This document shows positions 5,593 through 6,826 of a DNA stretch of 6,826 nt, piece by piece. Every line of letters starts with the position of its first letter. Within the stretch, counting starts at the first letter, position 1. Under the pieces are notes generated by a model. That model worked only from the letters and a program-made list of their open reading frames with translations. It was not told the origin of the DNA and did no database searches. The stretch is taken from assembly GCA_050014355.1 (NCBI GenBank), contig JBEKDL010000087.1, positions 1 to 6,826 of the forward strand, given 5' to 3'. The position numbers and the translations under genes are program-made. The DNA comes from Fen-1077 sp050014355. Lineage in GTDB: Bacteria > Chloroflexota > Dehalococcoidia > Dehalococcoidales > RBG-16-60-22.

Positions 5593-5621
5593 ATCTTATT
5601 ACTCTGTTCCGCCTCCGTCAA
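5593..5621 (-). promoter_or_regulatory. Candidate promoter of the cupin-like gene
   Basis: Read on the - strand, TTGACG (5621-5616) matches the -35 consensus at five of six positions. It is followed after exactly 17 bases by TAAGAT (5598-5593), matching the -10 box at four of six. The start of transcription would be near 5586, giving a leader of about 30 bases that contains the GAGGAG ribosome binding site. This agrees with the gene being expressed alone rather than with the recombinase remnant upstream. Confidence 0.5.
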
Positions 5622-5656
5622 AAACTATCCCTTCCTTTCGCGCTTTACCTCTCCCT

Positions 5657-6706
5657 CTAACCCCCTCTCAACAAAGGCAACAATTGAATATTTATGGGTT
5701 GGATAGGAAAGAGTCCTTTAACCTCTATTCTATCACTAAAGACAACTAGCTTTAATTGCAGCTTATCTAGGAGTTCGCGTTTTGAAGTAGGGAAGCCGAG
5801 GGTTTTACTCATTTCCTTATCTTCAAAACCAACTACTTTTAATGCAACCTGGTGAGGTTTATTTACCAGCCGGACCATACTACCGTCTTCATTTTCGGTA
5901 TTCCATGCCATTGCCTTAACCTGCCCTTCCCAGAATTGAAGCACTCCCCTCGTAACTTCAAGGTCAGCTAGCTGGTCCGGGTCTATTTCCGCCTTTAGTG
6001 CTCTTATGCGGTTTTCCTCTTTATCCAAATTATCCTTCAGCTCTTTGAATCGGTCGTTGTTCATATGGCGTATAACCCAATCATCAGCCAGCTTTGTTTT
6101 CTGGGCATTGATTTCAGCAAGCCGTTCCTCAATAGGTCTTATTCTGGCGTTTAAATCAGCCTCTTTTAACCTTAAGTTCTCGATAGCATCCTGGATTAAT
6201 TCAAACAGCTTATCCGGATCATTGATAATTTCCTCAATTCGCTGCCAGACCTCGTTTTCCAGCCAACTAGCATTTAGATTTGGCGACTGGCATCTTGGTG
6301 AAGCGTCAAGGTGATTGCTCTTGAGCTTGCCACGGCAAATGTAGTACCTGCCGTCATGGATGCGTTCGGCACGGTAGGCGTAACCACAGGACCCGCAGGT
6401 AAGCATGCCTTGAAGTAAGAACTCTCCCTGTTTCTTGGGCTTAACGTGCTTGTTGTTCTTTAATCTATCCTGAGCTATTTGCCAGATTTGTTCATCAACT
6501 ATTGGCGGTACTTGGACTTGAATCGTATTATCGAGATTGATACTCTTTAGTTGGGATATCCTAGCGTGTCGGTTAACGATACGAGTTCCTTTATACATCG
6601 GATTAAGCAGGACATCTCTCACCGTCATCTGCCGCCATCCCTTACTATTTTTACCCCGCGCCGGGACTCTATCACTATTTAGTCCATTAGCTATTCTGTT
6701 AAGCGT
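5657..6706 (-). pseudogene. Large serine recombinase, C-terminal remnant without catalytic domain
   Basis: The open frame begins after an in-frame TAA (6707-6709). Its first ATG is 6628, giving 323 residues, but recognisable family sequence starts earlier: T-L-N-R-I-A-N-G-L-N-S runs up to the stop and continues through G-W-R-Q-M-T-V-R-D-V-L-L-N-P-M-Y-K-G, the usual core of the Recombinase domain. Counting from the ATG, next come a zinc ribbon (C78-x2-C81, C98, C113), a long charged coiled coil (about 145-220) and a C-terminal strand region around F-S-D-R-I-E-V-K-G. This is the DNA-binding and synapsis half of a large serine integrase. The N-terminal resolvase domain with the catalytic serine is missing: all three - strand frames are closed between 6707 and the window edge. 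A purine-rich AAGGGA upstream of the 6628 ATG means a truncated protein might still be made. Confidence 0.85.
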
Positions 6707-6826
6707 TTAATATACGAGCCTGTCGAAAAACCCGCTTGTTAGTTGTTCATCGGTCTGGGGGAGTAAATTTTCGGCAGTTGAAGACCTCTATACGGGCTTG
6801 AAGGTCATAACTCCCCTCTTTCTTCT
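6707..6826. other. Stretch upstream of the recombinase remnant with no intact gene
   Basis: Where the recombinase linker or catalytic domain would be expected, - strand frames contain stops at 6707-6709, 6747-6749 and 6788-6790 among others, and no serine-recombinase active-site motif is seen. In the recombinase frame, F-F-D-R-L-V-Y just before the TAA fits the usual segment preceding T-L-x-x-I-A, so a little more of the gene may survive as decayed sequence to about 6730. Nothing else is recognisable. Confidence 0.5.

Noticed and set aside
5524..5706. Open frame of 60 codons on + between cupin-like gene and recombinase
   Set aside because: It overlaps the cupin start, its promoter and the recombinase end on the opposite strand, and has no ribosome binding site of note.
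6718..6735. TCGACAGGCTC-like wording upstream of the recombinase remnant
   Set aside because: It resembles a common intergenic repeat motif, but only one short stretch is present in the window and it may simply be decayed recombinase sequence.

Overview
The window looks like chromosomal DNA from a free-living anaerobic bacterium. A Chloroflexota (Dehalococcoidia-like) lineage fits best by eye. The grounds are the GC-rich housekeeping block, the QueH-type epoxyqueuosine reductase, a chagasin-like inhibitor, and the recurrent GTCATTGCGAG...CTCGCAATGAC inverted repeats in the spacers. Those repeats also occur in other phyla, so the assignment is tentative.

Layout. (1) 1-711: the 3' end of a chagasin (I42) type protease-inhibitor gene on +, closed by a strong intrinsic terminator. 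It converges with queH on -, whose stop codon lies in the terminator loop. (2) 837-2810: yebC, ruvC and ruvA on +. yebC has a good candidate promoter and ribosome binding site; ruvC and ruvA overlap by 4 bases. ruvB is not in the window. (3) 2933-3373: a PPC/DUF296 domain protein on +. (4) 3374-4950: an abruptly AT-richer segment with a 38-codon ORF behind a good Shine-Dalgarno and a 445-residue TPR-containing protein of unknown function. (5) 5142-5555: a small cupin-like protein on - with its own candidate promoter. (6) 5657-6706: the C-terminal part of a large serine recombinase on -, cut off by an in-frame stop and without its catalytic domain in the window.

Three related inverted-repeat elements (1614-1710, 2828-2912, 4979-5087) sit in the yebC/ruvC, ruvA/PPC and TPR/cupin spacers. 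The first and third each carry a different extra sequence inside one arm. The left half is ordinary core genome: tRNA modification, a translation factor and Holliday-junction processing. The right half looks like accessory DNA with a decayed integrase.

I did not find a convincing new multi-gene system. The best candidates for something undescribed are the AT-rich small ORF/TPR pair and the nested structure of the repeats. No tRNA, rRNA or CRISPR array was seen.
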